From: Bacillota bacterium
GTDB lineage: Bacteria; Bacillota; Clostridia; Christensenellales; CAG-138
Length of the DNA stretch: 32,358 bases
Direction of reading: 5' to 3'
NCBI GenBank assembly: GCA_023458615.1
Contig: JAEWYV010000282.1
Location: 1 to 32,358 of the forward strand
Shown here one piece after another: positions 1 to 7,559 of the stretch (position 1 is the first letter of the stretch; each line of letters begins with the position of its first letter). The notes below the pieces were generated by a model that ran no database searches, had not been told where the DNA came from, and saw nothing but the letters and a program-made list of their open reading frames with translations. A program made the translations under genes and the position numbers.

Positions 1-275
1 AGTGCCGACAAGGTTATTCCAGAGCGAAGATGGTATCTTTTCTAACTATCATAACCGATTGTTACTGTAAATTACAAACAAACATCAGAGAGTGGTTTGC
101 AATCGATTTTGAATTTACATTTGGTAACCCCGCTTTATCAATTTCAAAAGCTGCTATATAACGTCATTAGACTAGCCAAATTTGATATTCGATTCTCCTT
201 TCATGATACCTCGTATGTAGGCAGAGGAAAATATCACGAGGTGTGCAATCCGTAGACATTTTTTGAAAATCCGTA
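1..275. other. Intergenic region upstream of the GH5-like lipoprotein gene
   Basis: No convincing coding region is visible. An inverted repeat with 7-bp arms, ACCTCGT at 208-214 and ACGAGGT at 236-242, lies about 35-75 bases upstream of the likely transcription start and could be an operator pair or a hairpin. A weak sigma-A-like pair, TTGATA at 182-187 and TGATAC at 204-209, is also present. What lies to the left is unknown. Confidence 0.4.
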
Positions 276-284
276 TGCTAGAAT
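276..284 (+). promoter_or_regulatory. Extended -10 promoter for the GH5-like lipoprotein
   Basis: The sequence TGCTAGAAT is an extended -10 element (TGn followed by TAGAAT). No good -35 is seen; the nearest candidate, TAGACA at 253-258, is spaced 20 bases away. Transcription would begin near 291, after the first in-frame ATG at 283. This favours the ATG at 316, which is preceded by GGAAAGCGG, as the true start. Confidence 0.45.
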
Positions 285-315
285 GAGAAAAATCAATCTG
301 GAAAGCGGATGTTAT

Positions 316-2088
316 ATGAGAAAAAGATTGCTTCAAATTGTGTTTATCACTGCCGTGCTGCTGCTGTTTTCAAGCTGCGGCCCCAAATCGCAGACGACGG
401 AAGCAGCCGCTTCTAACGACTCTGCCACCACTACAAGCGCGAATCAGCCTGCTGAAACCGCGGCACAGGAGAAATGGCCCGTTTATTTAAAGGCATCCGA
501 ACTGGAGTTGCAGCCGGATCGATTTGTGCCGCTGGCGGATATAGGCACGTTTAACCGGCAGATTATCACTCAAGAGCTGCTGCAAAAACCGAGCAAGCTG
601 CCGGAGGCGACCGTCTCCAACATTCCGTATTGGACGGGCTTTGTCTGCGAAAACATGGGCAGCTTCAATTTTATTGACCCTCGTTGGGCGGAGCTGACAA
701 GTGGCGGAGCGCATTTTTATGAGGACAATGTAAAGGTTGTCGCGGATGAGGGGTTCAACTGCCTGCGCGTGGTCTACAGCCTGTCCTATCTGTCCAGTCC
801 GGACGATCCGATGCTGATCAACGAAGCCAAGCTGGAGTGCTTGGATCAGCTGATTGCCTGGGGAATAAAGTATGATGTGCACATTATGCTCAGCATCATG
901 GGACTGCCGGGAAAAGCAACGGGTCTGAGCGAAGAGCAGCGTAGCATTTATGGAAACGATGCGTTATATCAGGAAAATGTGATGTTCTCACAGGAGCTGT
1001 TTACGAACGATGCCATGGCGCAGCTTTACCGGCAGTATATGGAAATGCTGGTGACGCGCTATCAAGAAATACCAAGCCGCAATTTTAGCATCGAACTGCT
1101 CGCGGAACCCAGCGTGCCCGATGCCAGCGTAGCGCGTTACGAGGAGGTTTTGCTGCCCATCGTGCAGTCGCTCCATTCGATTGACCCGAACCGAATTTTG
1201 ATTGCCAACGACGTTTCAAAGATGATCCCCGAGCAACTCGCTGCCGCTGGTTGTGCGCTGTCGCTGCATACGCATATTTACGCGGTGAATGGTGAGCAGA
1301 TCAAGGACGCGCTCGGAATTGAATATGACACGCATTGGCCCATGGAGTATTTCCCGTCCTTTGTCGGCAGCCCGGATCGGAAACCCATGACGCTCGTGAG
1401 TGAAAACGGATTTGACGCGGATGCCATTGAAATCTACTTTGGCTATGGCGATATGCGGATTCAGGCGGACGGAAAAACGATTCTGGAAACCGGAATGCAC
1501 GACATCTGGGCGAACAACGACCCCAAGAGCGGCTGGGAGACCGCGCAGATTCCGCAGGGGACAAAGGAAATTACGATTGGCTCGCTCAACCACGCATCCG
1601 CATTCTATGCGGTTCGGCTGATGCAGGGCGGCAAGGCGATGGTTACGCTGGTATCCCACGAGATGTTCCAGGCGGAGTCGGAAACGGATCCCATGCCGAC
1701 AATCCGCATCAATCCGGATGGTACGACGGAGAACATCGACAATCCGAAGCACGTGCTGGACGCGGCCTACCTGCAGGCAAGATTTCTGCAATCGTGGATC
1801 GATTGCGCAAAGAAATACAGCGTCGGCTTTTTACTCACCGAGGTGGGCACGGATACGCGCGACCTGACGCAGGAGCAATATGCGGCGTATGAGGGAACAT
1901 GGCTGCAACTGCTGAAAGACAATCACATTCCGTGGATGTATAACTGCCTGCACGGGGTTTTTGCGCCGCAGGGTTCCATTGAGGGCGATGGACAATATCT
2001 TTGCGGCTATCAGGACGTCGAACAGGTGCCGGGTACGCCGTTTGAGAAGAACAGGGGAATCTTCGATCTGCTAAAATTATATAAGTAA
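316..2088 (+). CDS. Secreted lipoprotein with GH5-like (clan GH-A) glycosidase domain
   Basis: A 590-residue protein, probably an extracellular membrane-anchored endo-glycanase. Residues 1-21 form a lipoprotein signal ending in the lipobox LFSSC (Cys21), followed by a Ser/Thr/Ala-rich linker to about residue 55. The fold resembles GH5 barrels: the acid/base Glu is likely Glu264 in ELLAEP, the HTHIY stretch near 319-322 matches the conserved His-x-Tyr region, and the nucleophile is likely Glu509 in LLTEVG. About 100 residues (roughly 350-450) between the His motif and the nucleophile look like a beta-rich insertion, possibly a carbohydrate-binding module. The residue before Glu264 is Ala, whereas clan GH-A enzymes nearly always have Asn. 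The start at 316 is chosen because of the signal peptide, the RBS and the promoter position. It stands alone, followed by a terminator. Substrate is not deducible; mannan, glucan or xylan backbones are possible. Confidence 0.75.
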   Translation: MRKRLLQIVFITAVLLLFSSCGPKSQTTEAAASNDSATTTSANQPAETAAQEKWPVYLKASELELQPDRFVPLADIGTFNRQIITQELLQKPSKLPEATVSNIPYWTGFVCENMGSFNFIDPRWAELTSGGAHFYEDNVKVVADEGFNCLRVVYSLSYLSSPDDPMLINEAKLECLDQLIAWGIKYDVHIMLSIMGLPGKATGLSEEQRSIYGNDALYQENVMFSQELFTNDAMAQLYRQYMEMLVTRYQEIPSRNFSIELLAEPSVPDASVARYEEVLLPIVQSLHSIDPNRILIANDVSKMIPEQLAAAGCALSLHTHIYAVNGEQIKDALGIEYDTHWPMEYFPSFVGSPDRKPMTLVSENGFDADAIEIYFGYGDMRIQADGKTILETGMHDIWANNDPKSGWETAQIPQGTKEITIGSLNHASAFYAVRLMQGGKAMVTLVSHEMFQAESETDPMPTIRINPDGTTENIDNPKHVLDAAYLQARFLQSWIDCAKKYSVGFLLTEVGTDTRDLTQEQYAAYEGTWLQLLKDNHIPWMYNCLHGVFAPQGSIEGDGQYLCGYQDVEQVPGTPFEKNRGIFDLLKLYK

Positions 2089-2124
2089 GCATTGAATCGA
2101 AGGCTTCTTCATGGTACATAAAAA

Positions 2125-2172
2125 AAGAGGCTGCTCTGTGGCGATTGTGCAATCGCCGCAGAGCAGCCTCTT
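2125..2172. terminator. Bidirectional intrinsic terminator
   Basis: Perfect 14-bp arms at 2125-2138 and 2159-2172 enclose a second stem, GCGATT (2141-2146) with AATCGC (2151-2156), around a GTGC loop. On the leftward strand the stem is followed by seven T residues. On the rightward strand only a broken T run follows. It probably ends the lipoprotein transcript, and the better T run faces anything transcribed leftward from 2250-2620. Confidence 0.8.
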
Positions 2173-2648
2173 ATGGTATTTGTTCGGGGCAACGGATCAA
2201 TCGCGATAATCCTTAAGAATACAGAGCCGAACTGGACTAAGGCAACGCTATTTAGCGGACAGCCTCTTCGGGCGCTTTTCGAGGATTGATCTCGATATGG
2301 CAATGTTCTCGCTGGATATAGTGCTTGTTACAGACGACGGGGATTGTTTCGTTCGGCAAAAAGAGATCCTCGCGAATCAGCATATAATGGATATGAAGCA
2401 GCAGATTACTCAAAGCACACTCCGAATTGTGGGTGATACATCTTTCGATCACCTGCTAAAGATCGGCAGTAGATCGATCATGACTTCCAGACCGACGGAG
2501 AGGCAAAGGGGATGTTCGCCGATGCTGATTGCTTCGCGGTTTTTTTGGTACGCCCATGTGCGTTGTGGCATGGAGCGGGTGAGCAGACTTCCGATTCCGC
2601 CGGGGCTTTGGGGATAGATGACCCGGCACTGGAATGCCAAGTCTAATA
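2173..2648. other. Region without a confident gene; possible decayed leftward gene
   Basis: About 480 bases between a terminator and an SOS promoter. On the leftward strand a frame open to 2449 ends in TGA overlapping a GTG (GTGA) that opens a second frame ending at 2252, whose product ends IEINPRKAPEEAVR. The two frames could be one gene broken by a frameshift, since the stronger T run of the adjacent terminator faces leftward. No family was recognised, no good RBS is seen, and the frames could be chance. The rightward frame at 2297-2617 is equally unconvincing. Confidence 0.25.
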
Positions 2649-2692
2649 CGAACAAATGTACGTTGACAAAAGGAATACGCCAAGTGTACAAT
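2649..2692 (+). promoter_or_regulatory. SOS promoter: LexA (DinR) box abutting a sigma-A promoter
   Basis: CGAACAAATGTACG at 2649-2662 matches the Gram-positive LexA/DinR box (CGAAC-N4-GTTCG) with one mismatch in the right half. It is directly followed by a consensus -35 TTGACA (2663-2668), an 18-base spacer and a -10 TACAAT (2687-2692). Bound LexA would block polymerase. The promoter points at the Y-family polymerase gene, leaving a leader of about 120 bases, and it excludes the upstream in-frame start at 2618. Confidence 0.75.
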
Positions 2693-2821
2693 GCGATTAC
2701 GAGATGTAGCCGCACTTACGATCGGACGGGTGGATTGAGCGCCATCATCGTACGGCGCGTATCATCCAACCTGCGGCGGGCGGTACGCCGCTCAGTATTG
2801 CTGGACAGCTGGAGAAGAAGC

Positions 2822-4345
2822 ATGAAGAATAGAAGCTATATCGCAATCGACTTAAAATCATTCTATGCTTCGGTCGAGTGTGTGGAACGGGGGCTCGACC
2901 CCTTAACCGCGAACCTTGTCGTTGCGGATATCGGCCGCACTGAAAAAACGATCTGCCTTGCCGTTTCCCCGTCTATGAAGGCATACGGCATTTCCGGCAG
3001 AGCGAGGTTGTTCGAGGTTGTGCAGAAGGTGCGGGAGGTGAATGCCGTGCGGCAGCGTTCAGCCCCGAAACAGGTCTTTACGGGTACTTCCTGCGACGAT
3101 CTGGAATTGAAGGCCTCGCCGCATCTCGCGTTGGACTACATTGTCGCACAGCCAAGAATGGCGCTCTATATCGAATACAGCACGCGGGCTTACAATATCT
3201 ATTTAAAATATATCGCGCCTGAAGATATTCATGTCTACTCCATTGACGAGGTATTCATTGACGCAACCAACTATTTGGAGGCCCATCATCTCTCGGTCTA
3301 CGAGCTTGCCAAGCAGATGGTTCTGGATGTGCTGAATACAATCGGGATTACGGCAACAGCGGGAATCGGCACGAATCTCTACCTGAGCAAGGTCGCGATG
3401 GACATTCAGGCAAAGCACACCTTACCGGACAGTTGCGGTATGCGCATTGCCGAATTGGACGAGATGCGCTATCGTCGCCTTCTATGGTCCCATCGACCCC
3501 TGCGGGATTTTTGGCGCATCGGGGCTGGCTACGCAAAGAAGCTCGAAGAATACGGTCTCTTCACGATGGGGGATATTGCGCGGTGCTCGCTCGGGAAAAT
3601 GTCCGACTATTACAACGAGGCCTTATTGTACAAACTCTTTGGCATCAATGCCGAACTATTGATCGACCATGCGTGGGGATGGGAACCATGCACGATTGCC
3701 GATATCAAAGCGTATAAGCCGAGCACCAACTGCATATGCTCTGGACAGGTGCTGCATGAGGCCTATTCCGCTGACAAAGCGAAACTCATCGTGCGCGAAA
3801 TGGCAGACCAATTGGCACTCGATTTGGTGGATAGACGGCTTGTGACCGACCAAATCGTCCTGACGGTTGGATACGATATTGAAAACCTGACAGACGTACG
3901 GATACGAAACGCATATCATGGAGCGATTGAGGTTGACCACTACGGGCGCTCGACGCCGAAGGCGGCGCACGGAACGGTAAATCTTGGCAGGCGAACCTCT
4001 TCTGCAAAGCTGATTCTGGATGCCGTCACGGAACTGTTTGAACGCACCGTTGACAAGAACCTTTTGGTCAGAAGGGTCAATATCTCGGCGAATCGTGTTG
4101 TCGACGAGGCGACAATGCAAAAGGTAGGCGGCTTTGAACAGCTTGATTTATTTACGGACTATGCGGCTGTGGGGATGAAAAAAGAAGCCGAGGAAACAGA
4201 GCTTGCACGAGAGAAAAGGATGCAACGGGCTATGCTCGAGATCAAGAAAAAGCATGGCAAGAACGCCATTTTACGGGGTATGAATCTGAGGGAAGGCGCG
4301 ACAACGATTGACCGCAACAGCCAGATCGGGGGTCATAAGGCATGA
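2822..4345 (+). CDS. Y-family DNA polymerase (UvrX/YqjW-type, error-prone lesion bypass)
   Basis: A 507-residue translesion polymerase of the UmuC/DinB superfamily, the type annotated as UV-damage repair protein UvrX in Firmicutes. The palm carries the metal ligands: Asp10 in AIDLKSFYASVE, and Asp142 and Glu143 in YSIDEVFID. TAGIGTNLYLSKVAMD is the conserved segment that follows. A little-finger domain comes next, and QLDLF at 440-444 is a textbook sliding-clamp-binding pentapeptide. The ATG at 2822 has GGAG at 2811-2814 and begins at the usual N-terminus; an open frame runs back to 2618 but crosses the SOS promoter. The stop overlaps the next start (ATGA), so polymerase and YolD-like protein are probably translationally coupled. 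Induction by DNA damage is inferred from the LexA box. Confidence 0.9.
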   Translation: MKNRSYIAIDLKSFYASVECVERGLDPLTANLVVADIGRTEKTICLAVSPSMKAYGISGRARLFEVVQKVREVNAVRQRSAPKQVFTGTSCDDLELKASPHLALDYIVAQPRMALYIEYSTRAYNIYLKYIAPEDIHVYSIDEVFIDATNYLEAHHLSVYELAKQMVLDVLNTIGITATAGIGTNLYLSKVAMDIQAKHTLPDSCGMRIAELDEMRYRRLLWSHRPLRDFWRIGAGYAKKLEEYGLFTMGDIARCSLGKMSDYYNEALLYKLFGINAELLIDHAWGWEPCTIADIKAYKPSTNCICSGQVLHEAYSADKAKLIVREMADQLALDLVDRRLVTDQIVLTVGYDIENLTDVRIRNAYHGAIEVDHYGRSTPKAAHGTVNLGRRTSSAKLILDAVTELFERTVDKNLLVRRVNISANRVVDEATMQKVGGFEQLDLFTDYAAVGMKKEAEETELAREKRMQRAMLEIKKKHGKNAILRGMNLREGATTIDRNSQIGGHKA

Positions 4346-4809
4346 CGGAACCATATGACGACATCATCCATCTGCCGCACCATGTCTCTGCGACGCGTGC
4401 GCACATGCCGGTTATGGATCGGGCGGCGCAGTTTTCCCCTTTCGCCGCGCTGGCCGGTTATGCCAACGCCATCAGCGAAACCGCGCGGCTGACGAGCGAA
4501 CGGATAGAGCTGGACGAATGCATCAAGAGCGCGTTGAGCGACCGGATGCAGGTGATTGTGGAGCGGATAAAGGAGCACCCCGAGATTGCAATTACCTACT
4601 TTCAGCCGGATACAAAAAAGGACGGCGGCGCTTATAGGACTGTTATCGACACGGTTAAAAGGATAGATAGTTCGGAGCGGGTGGTCATTCTGTCCAGCGC
4701 CGGTGCGGTCATTCCCTTTGATGAAATCATTGGAATCGATGGACAGATCTTTGAGCGATATGCGGATGCTATTGCCGCAGGTGGTTTTGATTTACCTTCT
4801 GAGTGCTAG
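4342..4809 (+). CDS. YolD-like protein
   Basis: A 155-residue protein. Its N-terminal part, YDDIIHLPHHVS followed by MDRAAQFSPFAALAGY, is typical of YolD-like proteins, which are regularly encoded beside UvrX-type polymerases in Firmicutes and are proposed to be a UmuD-like partner or regulator. It starts inside the stop codon of the polymerase gene (4-base overlap) and so belongs to the same SOS-controlled unit. The C-terminal half, from about residue 75, is less conserved and ends FDLPSEC. Its biochemical role is not established. Confidence 0.85.
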   Translation: MTEPYDDIIHLPHHVSATRAHMPVMDRAAQFSPFAALAGYANAISETARLTSERIELDECIKSALSDRMQVIVERIKEHPEIAITYFQPDTKKDGGAYRTVIDTVKRIDSSERVVILSSAGAVIPFDEIIGIDGQIFERYADAIAAGGFDLPSEC

Positions 4810-4812
4810 CCG

Positions 4813-4831
4813 TTCCTCGTAGGAATTTCTT
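4813..4831 (+). terminator. Weak hairpin terminator after the yolD-like gene
   Basis: A short stem TTCCT (4813-4817) with AGGAA (4821-4825) around CGT is followed by TTTCTT. It is only 5 bp and AT-rich, so termination would be inefficient. No better terminator is seen before the next promoter. Confidence 0.3.
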
Positions 4832-4931
4832 AATAAGCCGGGTATTCCAGTCAACTGCAAAATAAGATTATAAAAGAATAGACGGAGATACGCTGCTGAA
4901 AAAATAACTGGATCGGTAACGCATTTTATTC

Positions 4932-4979
4932 TTGACAAATTTCAGCGCTGTGATATTCTCATATTTGTAACCGCTACCA
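4932..4979 (+). promoter_or_regulatory. Promoter and operator of the first lacI-type gene
   Basis: TTGACA (4932-4937), a 16-base spacer and TATTCT (4954-4959) with a TGn extension form a good sigma-A promoter. Immediately downstream, TTGTAACCGCTACCA at 4965-4979 fits the LacI-family/cre pattern with a central CG and would cover the transcription start. It shares its left arm with the operator at 6057-6071, which suggests autorepression. CcpA is an alternative binder. Confidence 0.6.
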
Positions 4980-5000
4980 ATTTTTACTTGGAGATGCATC

Positions 5001-6008
5001 ATGAGCGTAACGATTGACGATGTTGCCAAACACGCCGGGGTATCCACCGCGACGGTCTCTCGTTATCTCAATCATAGCCCGTTGATTGCAAAAAAGTCGG
5101 CGGAAAAGGTGCAGCGCAGCATGGATGCGCTCAACTATCAGCCAAGCTTTGTAGCGCGGAGCCTTGCAAACCACAGCACATCGACCATCGCATTTGTTAT
5201 TGACAGCACCAACACGGAAACATATGGGAACGACTATTTTCTGCGCATCCAATACGGAATGGAAGCCGCGCTTGGCAGACAGGGATATTACCTGTTGATT
5301 ATCAGTATTTCAAATGACAAGACCGGCGAACACAACCTAAGAAAGCTTGTGATGGAGCGCCGTGTTGAGGGAATCATTCTGCCGATGGCGCTCGCGAAAA
5401 GATCCATTCTCGCGATGCTGCGGGAAGCGGAGCTTCCGTTCGTTGTCATCGGAAAAAGTCAGAATCGGGACTACAATTGGATTGATCTGGACAACGAGAT
5501 GGGCGGCAGACTGGCGACGCAAAAGTTGATTGATAGCGGCAGCAAACGCCTTGCTTTTGTCAGTTCATCGCTCGACAAATCGTTTGTGAAGGAGCGCTTG
5601 ACGGGCTACTCTGCGGCTCTGGAACAATCCGGATTACGCTATGACGAGCGGCTGGTGTTTCTCGGCTGCATGTCGGCAGAGGATGGCGCGATGTCCGTTA
5701 CACGGATTCTATCGGAGGGGCTGGACGTTGATGGCATTGTTTGCACAGACAATGCGGTAGCCTTTGGCGTGGTGCGCGCGCTGCAACAGGCGAATATCGC
5801 CGTTCCAGAACAAATTCAAGTGATTACATTTGACAATACACCCATCAGCGAACTTTCCACGCCGAAACTGAGCGCCGTGGACATCGATGTGTTTCAGCTT
5901 GGCCGTCAGGCTGCAAATATTCTGCTCTCCTCCATTGAGGACGCCACAAACTCTGTTCAGAACAGCCTCATCCAGGTTGCCATCGTTCTGCGCGAAAGCA
6001 CGCGATAA
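5001..6008 (+). CDS. LacI-family transcriptional regulator of the alpha-glucan locus
   Basis: A 335-residue repressor of the LacI/GalR family. Residues 2-24 form the helix-turn-helix (TIDDVAKHAGVSTATVSRYL), the hinge helix carries ARSLA near 52-56, and the rest is a periplasmic-binding-protein-like effector domain (IAFVIDSTNTE onward). GGAG at 4990-4993 supports the ATG at 5001. It sits directly upstream of a sugar binding protein, two permeases and two GH13 enzymes, so it probably senses a maltodextrin or isomalto-oligosaccharide in the manner of MalR. Matching palindromes lie at its own promoter and at that of the next gene. The effector is not visible from sequence. Confidence 0.88.
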   Translation: MSVTIDDVAKHAGVSTATVSRYLNHSPLIAKKSAEKVQRSMDALNYQPSFVARSLANHSTSTIAFVIDSTNTETYGNDYFLRIQYGMEAALGRQGYYLLIISISNDKTGEHNLRKLVMERRVEGIILPMALAKRSILAMLREAELPFVVIGKSQNRDYNWIDLDNEMGGRLATQKLIDSGSKRLAFVSSSLDKSFVKERLTGYSAALEQSGLRYDERLVFLGCMSAEDGAMSVTRILSEGLDVDGIVCTDNAVAFGVVRALQQANIAVPEQIQVITFDNTPISELSTPKLSAVDIDVFQLGRQAANILLSSIEDATNSVQNSLIQVAIVLRESTR

Positions 6009-6022
6009 ACCGTAATTTCATC

Positions 6023-6040
6023 AGGCGGATTGTTCCGCCT
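6023..6040 (+). terminator. Hairpin after the first lacI-type gene
   Basis: AGGCGGA (6023-6029) pairs perfectly with TCCGCCT (6034-6040) around TTGT. It is followed by ATTCTTTC, a poor T run. It may be a weak terminator that partly overlaps the -35 region of the next promoter. Confidence 0.4.
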
Positions 6041-6071
6041 ATTCTTTCACAATAAAATGTAAGCGATTACA
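6030..6071 (+). promoter_or_regulatory. Promoter and operator of the alpha-glucan transport/hydrolase operon
   Basis: TTGTTC (6030-6035), 17 bases and TAAAAT (6053-6058) form a plausible sigma-A promoter. ATGTAAGCGATTACA at 6057-6071 overlaps the end of the -10 and the start site. It contains perfect arms TGTAA/TTACA around a CpG centre and matches the LacI/cre consensus WTGNAANCGNWNNCW at every fixed position. A second possible extended -10, TGATAAAAT, lies at 6101-6109. Confidence 0.65.
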
Positions 6072-6132
6072 ATTATTTTTCACCGTTGCTCGAGAGACGG
6101 TGATAAAATGAAAAATAACCAGGAGGAAGAGA

Positions 6133-7443
6133 ATGAATATGTCTTTGAAAAAAAGCCTTGCTCTGCTGGCGGCACTCATCATGGTGCTATCGGCACTGAC
6201 GGCATGCGCGGGCACAGCCACGCCCGCAACGGAAGCAACCGCAACGGAAGCGCCTGCTGCAACCGCAGAAGCGACGGCAACCGAAGCGCCCGCCGAGCCG
6301 GAAACGATTGTGTTTTGGCACACCTATAGCGAAGGCGAAGAGCAGATCTTTTTAAACGAGATCGTTCCCGCTTTTGAAGCGGCGAACCCCGGCATCAAGG
6401 TGGATGCGGTTCGCATGCCGGTGGACGGCCTGCAGCAGCAGGTGATCACCGCGGCCTCCGGCGACGCGGCACCCGATGTGATGCGTATGGACATCACCTG
6501 GGTTTCCCAGCTTGGTAAACTCGGCGCTCTGGAACCCCTTTCTTCGTATGACGGGTTCTCTGCGATCAAAGACAACGCCTTGACCGCACCCATGGAGACC
6601 AACTACAGCGCGGGGGATTATTACGGCCTGCCGCTGAACACCAACACGACCGCCGCCGTCTGGAATATGGACTTCCTCAAGGCGTGCGGCCTGAGTGAAC
6701 CGCCGAAGACGCTGGACGAATTGGTTGCTCTGGCGAAGCAGTACAACGACCCCGCCAACGAGAAGTGGGTCTTTACGATTGCCGGAACCTACACCTGGGC
6801 GATGCTGCCGTACTTCTGGTCCCTCGGCGGTAACCTGACCAGCGATGATTACACGGTTGCAACAGGATATCTCAACAGCGATGCTTCCGTTGCGGCGTTG
6901 GATACCATTGCTTCCTGGTACAAGGATGGCGTAATCAGCCCTGCGATCATCGGAGAACAGCCGGATGCATGGGGCGGCATGAGCGCGGGTAACTATGCCA
7001 TGATCTCCGAAGGCCCCTGGTTCTTTAGCTCCAATACGACAACATTTGCCAGCCAGGCGACCGCAATGCCGGCGGGAACCGCGGGCGGGATCTCCGTCGT
7101 TGGCGGCGAAGATATCGTCATGTTTGCAGGCTCCGCGCATAAGACCGCCGCGTGGAAGTTCATGCAGTATATGCTCAGCGACGAAGCACAGCTCGCCATG
7201 ACCAAAGCCGGTATGATCCCGGTGGTTAAGAGCGCAATGGACAAGGTGGACACCAGCGCTTCTCCGTATCTTGCGGCATATTTGGAACAGCTCAAGACCG
7301 CAAAACCGCGCACACCAAACGCCAACTGGGGACAGATCGACACGATCCTTGGTCAGGCATTTGAAACCGTGATCCGCGGCGAAGCGACCGCAAAGGACGC
7401 ACTGGACGCCGCCGCAGCCCAGATTGATCCTCTGCTGAAATAA
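6133..7443 (+). CDS. ABC sugar transporter, family 1 extracellular solute-binding lipoprotein
   Basis: A 436-residue lipoprotein that would capture an oligosaccharide outside the cell for the two permeases that follow. The signal ends in the lipobox LTAC (Cys25). An Ala/Thr/Glu linker (to about residue 55) consists of imperfect ATEA/TEAPA repeats. The mature domain begins ETIVFWHTYSEGEEQ and contains GLPLNTNTTAAVWN, typical of family 1 (MalE/UgpB-type) binding proteins. GGAGG at 6122-6126 supports the ATG at 6133; a second ATG at 6139 is possible. Location between a LacI repressor and GH13 enzymes suggests an alpha-glucan oligosaccharide ligand. No ATPase gene lies nearby, so a shared MsmK/MalK-type ATPase elsewhere is presumed. 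Confidence 0.9.
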   Translation: MNMSLKKSLALLAALIMVLSALTACAGTATPATEATATEAPAATAEATATEAPAEPETIVFWHTYSEGEEQIFLNEIVPAFEAANPGIKVDAVRMPVDGLQQQVITAASGDAAPDVMRMDITWVSQLGKLGALEPLSSYDGFSAIKDNALTAPMETNYSAGDYYGLPLNTNTTAAVWNMDFLKACGLSEPPKTLDELVALAKQYNDPANEKWVFTIAGTYTWAMLPYFWSLGGNLTSDDYTVATGYLNSDASVAALDTIASWYKDGVISPAIIGEQPDAWGGMSAGNYAMISEGPWFFSSNTTTFASQATAMPAGTAGGISVVGGEDIVMFAGSAHKTAAWKFMQYMLSDEAQLAMTKAGMIPVVKSAMDKVDTSASPYLAAYLEQLKTAKPRTPNANWGQIDTILGQAFETVIRGEATAKDALDAAAAQIDPLLK

Positions 7444-7460
7444 GGGAATAGAGTGAACTG

Positions 7461-7500
7461 GATACAGCGGGGATGCTAAACTCTGCGTCCCCGCTGTATC
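7461..7500 (+). other. Intercistronic hairpin between binding protein and first permease
   Basis: Perfect 13-bp arms, at 7461-7473 and 7488-7500, enclose a 14-base loop 17 bases after the stop codon. No T run follows. In ABC sugar operons such stems typically protect the upstream binding-protein mRNA or partly block transcription, giving more binding protein than permease. That role is inferred here. Confidence 0.7.
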
Positions 7501-7559
7501 GATGAAGAACCATCACAAACGGGTTTTGCAGGGAACCGCAGGACGAGGAGGAACCGCCA

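Noticed and set aside
2297..2617. Rightward 106-residue ORF
   Set aside because: No RBS, no recognisable family, unnatural composition; the opposite strand is slightly more protein-like.
2618..2821. N-terminal extension of the Y-family polymerase
   Set aside because: It spans the LexA box and promoter, has no RBS, and precedes the normal N-terminus of the family.
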